Shown here: positions 6,397 to 7,915 of the stretch, piece after piece
Layout of the letters: each line of letters starts with the position of its first letter
Position numbering within the stretch: the stretch's first letter is position 1
Origin: Cyclobacteriaceae bacterium
GTDB taxonomy: Bacteria > Bacteroidota > Bacteroidia > Cytophagales > Cyclobacteriaceae
DNA length: 7,915 nt
Direction of reading: 5' to 3'
NCBI GenBank assembly: GCA_009885605.1
Contig: VFKK01000028.1
Span: forward strand, 1-7,915
Position numbers and translations under genes: made by a program
The notes under the pieces: model-generated
What the model saw: the letters and a program-made list of their open reading frames with translations, nothing else
What the model was told of the DNA's origin: nothing
The model's database searches: none

Positions 6397-7143
6397 TTAT
6401 TTGCGAACGATTCCAGTCAGTTCTTCCGGCGTAAAAGACAACTCAGTGTACCCCATCACATACGGCCCGATCTCGTAAGGAATGTAGATCAACTTGAATT
6501 CACCATCCTTGTATCCCATTGCCCCGGGTAGGAAGAAGCCGGTTTCCGGGAGAAAAAATCCCTGATCTTCCAAACTCTTTCCTTCCCGAACTTCGTGATG
6601 TTTCCTGAAAGCTATTTCTGCTAATTCGAGTAACTTGGCTGAATCCAAAACCACCCGACCGGAACTCAGGTATTCGCCGGTGATTTTTTCAAAATTCATA
6701 AAAAACTGACTCGAATTAGGATGAGCTCCTCCGCTGTTATTGAACTCAGTGAAGAAAATGCTGAGCAAGCTGTCTGACTCATAACTCACTTTGGCATTGA
6801 CCTCAATCGACCGTCCTCCCGGTGAATCGGGAAATTGATTCACAAAATCTTCATAGGAATTCAGGAACAATTGAGCATTGGCTTCTAGGGTGGGAGCGAC
6901 TGAATCTCTGCCAAAATACAGAAGCATTTGTTGATCAATTGCGTCATTTATGTTGGATGCAATCTCACTTCCCTTGCCAATAGGCCAGGTAAAAGACACT
7001 GAAGCGCAAGACTCCCCAACACAAGTGTTTTTGACAAATTCCTGAGTGAAAAAAGTCAGTTCAGAATTCTTCTTCACCTGAACTGATTTTGGTTCGGAAC
7101 AGGAGAAAAATGCCAAAAGCACTACAAAACAGGTTATTCTCAT
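6397..7143 (-). CDS. Lipoprotein with DUF4163/DUF3298 (RsiV-like) domains
   Basis: This is a 248-residue protein. The N-terminus MRITCFVVLLAFFSC is a short signal peptide ending at a lipobox-like FFSC, so Cys15 is the probable lipidated residue. The lipobox is looser than in Proteobacteria but acceptable for Bacteroidota. The mature part has an early Cys pair (C41, C46, in NTCVGESCASV), a central GGAHPN motif at 138-143 followed by NFEKITGEYL, and a C-terminal YIPYEIGPYVMGYTELSF segment. This order matches the DUF4163 plus DUF3298 arrangement found in RsiV (an anti-sigma factor that binds lysozyme) and PdaC-like proteins. No sigma factor gene or transmembrane anti-sigma segment is present, so a regulator role is not supported. 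An envelope lipoprotein of unknown function is the safest call. It follows meaB by 5 bp, downstream of a tandem TAATAA stop, and is probably co-transcribed. Confidence 0.8.
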   Translation of the reverse strand: MRITCFVVLLAFFSCSEPKSVQVKKNSELTFFTQEFVKNTCVGESCASVSFTWPIGKGSEIASNINDAIDQQMLLYFGRDSVAPTLEANAQLFLNSYEDFVNQFPDSPGGRSIEVNAKVSYESDSLLSIFFTEFNNSGGAHPNSSQFFMNFEKITGEYLSSGRVVLDSAKLLELAEIAFRKHHEVREGKSLEDQGFFLPETGFFLPGAMGYKDGEFKLIYIPYEIGPYVMGYTELSFTPEELTGIVRK

Positions 7144-7148
7144 GCTTA

Positions 7149-7915
7149 TTATGATTTCAGATTGCTAAAGAAAACACGGGTTAAATCTCTGGCAAAAGTC
7201 AAAGGACTCAAAGCCCCGCTTCTTACTTTTTCTTTTTCCGAGGCAAGCATTTGCCGGACCGTCGGATGATCGTGAAAAGCTTTCCCAAGGATAAAATTTA
7301 CATGCTCGTCCAGCCATTTGAGTCGCTGATTGGCGCGATTCTGAACCAGGAAACCATTTGATTTTGTCTTCTCCTCGTATTTCAAAATCATTTTCCAAAC
7401 CTCCTCAAGTCCTTCTCCGGTCATCGAGGATCCTGTCAGCACTGGAGTTGACCAGCCATTTTCACTCAACGGAAAAAGATGTAGCGCATTTTGGTAGTTG
7501 GCTTTTGCTTTCCCGGCTTCTTTAAGATTGTCTCCGTCAGCTTTATTGATCAAAACGCCATCAGCCATCTCCATGATTCCTTTTTTGATGCCCTGAAGTT
7601 CGTCACCGGCACCGGCAAGCATCAGCAAAAGGAAAAAGTCCACCATCCCTTTTACGGCTGTTTCCGATTGCCCCACTCCCACCGTTTCGACCAGGATCAC
7701 ATCAAAACCTGCAGCCTCGCAAAGCAACATCGCTTCACGTGTTTTGGCAGTCACTCCGCCCAAAGTCGATCCTGAAGGACTTGGTCGGATGAAAGCCCGC
7801 TTATCTGCAGAAAGCTTTTCCATCCGGGTTTTGTCCCCGAGAATACTTCCCTTGGTCATCTGACTGGAAGGATCCACGGCGAGCACGGCCACCTTTTTCT
7901 CCTGATCCAAAAGCA
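7149..7915 (-). CDS. meaB: Methylmalonyl-CoA mutase-associated GTPase MeaB (ArgK family), 5' end missing
   Basis: About 255 C-terminal residues of a protein usually near 320-330 long are visible; the gene runs off the right edge, so the P-loop (GxxGxGKS) lies outside. The frame stays open to 7915, with no start codon needed inside. Visible family signatures are KVAVLAVDPSS, GSILGDKTRM, IRPSPSGSTLGGV, DVILVETVGVGQSE (switch/Walker B region), the base-specificity motif NKAD in LINKADGDN, and PVLTGSSMTGEGLEEVW. The C-terminal helical part (NRANQRLKWLDEHV onward) fits the MeaB dimerisation arm. MeaB is a cytoplasmic G-protein chaperone that protects adenosylcobalamin-dependent methylmalonyl-CoA mutase and gates cofactor loading. 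The mutase genes are not in the window. The lipoprotein gene follows directly, which suggests an operon but no obvious shared task. Confidence 0.95.
   Translation of the reverse strand, partial: LLDQEKKVAVLAVDPSSQMTKGSILGDKTRMEKLSADKRAFIRPSPSGSTLGGVTAKTREAMLLCEAAGFDVILVETVGVGQSETAVKGMVDFFLLLMLAGAGDELQGIKKGIMEMADGVLINKADGDNLKEAGKAKANYQNALHLFPLSENGWSTPVLTGSSMTGEGLEEVWKMILKYEEKTKSNGFLVQNRANQRLKWLDEHVNFILGKAFHDHPTVRQMLASEKEKVRSGALSPLTFARDLTRVFFSNLKS

Noticed and set aside
6397..7143. Calling the lipoprotein an anti-sigma factor RsiV
   Set aside because: It has a lipobox instead of a transmembrane helix with a cytoplasmic anti-sigma domain, and no sigma factor gene is adjacent.

Overview
The window looks like ordinary chromosome from a Bacteroidota bacterium, most likely a member of Cytophagales close to Cyclobacteriaceae/Algoriphagus. 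That placement is inference from several signs. GC content is moderate. Start codons lack Shine-Dalgarno sequences and spacers are AT-rich. One promoter-like TAnnTTTG box is present. The gene content also fits: a DUF4230 protein, a Tat-exported Gfo/Idh/MocA oxidoreductase, a bacterial UbiA enzyme of the geranylgeranylglycerol-phosphate type, an RsiV/DUF3298-like lipoprotein, and MeaB. No phage, plasmid, transposase, CRISPR, rRNA or tRNA signal was found.

Layout, left to right. A nitrilase-superfamily gene enters from the left edge and ends at 506 (+). After a 148-bp spacer with a stem-loop comes a membrane-anchored DUF4230 protein (655-1269, +). It converges on a large Tat-signal Gfo/Idh/MocA oxidoreductase (1407-2777, -). 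The gap between them holds a clear terminator for the oxidoreductase and a short array of 7-bp repeats that touches its stop codon. Divergent from the oxidoreductase is a UbiA-family prenyltransferase (2933-3790, +). A 274-bp non-coding spacer follows, containing an inverted-repeat structure built from four copies of a 12-bp motif. Then comes the proBA operon (4065-6384, +), with overlapping reading frames. The right end is a minus-strand pair: MeaB (7149-7915, cut by the window edge) followed 5 bp later by a small lipoprotein (6397-7143), which converges on proA with only 12 bp between the stops.

The one clear pathway is proline synthesis. ProB phosphorylates glutamate and ProA reduces the product to glutamate semialdehyde, which cyclises; proC is not in the window. 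MeaB implies a B12-dependent methylmalonyl-CoA mutase elsewhere in the genome. The other genes are single functions with no shared pathway visible. I did not find a new multi-gene system. The least explained parts are the inverted-repeat spacer at 3819-3980, the 7-bp repeat array at 1374-1408, and the unknown product of the UbiA enzyme.
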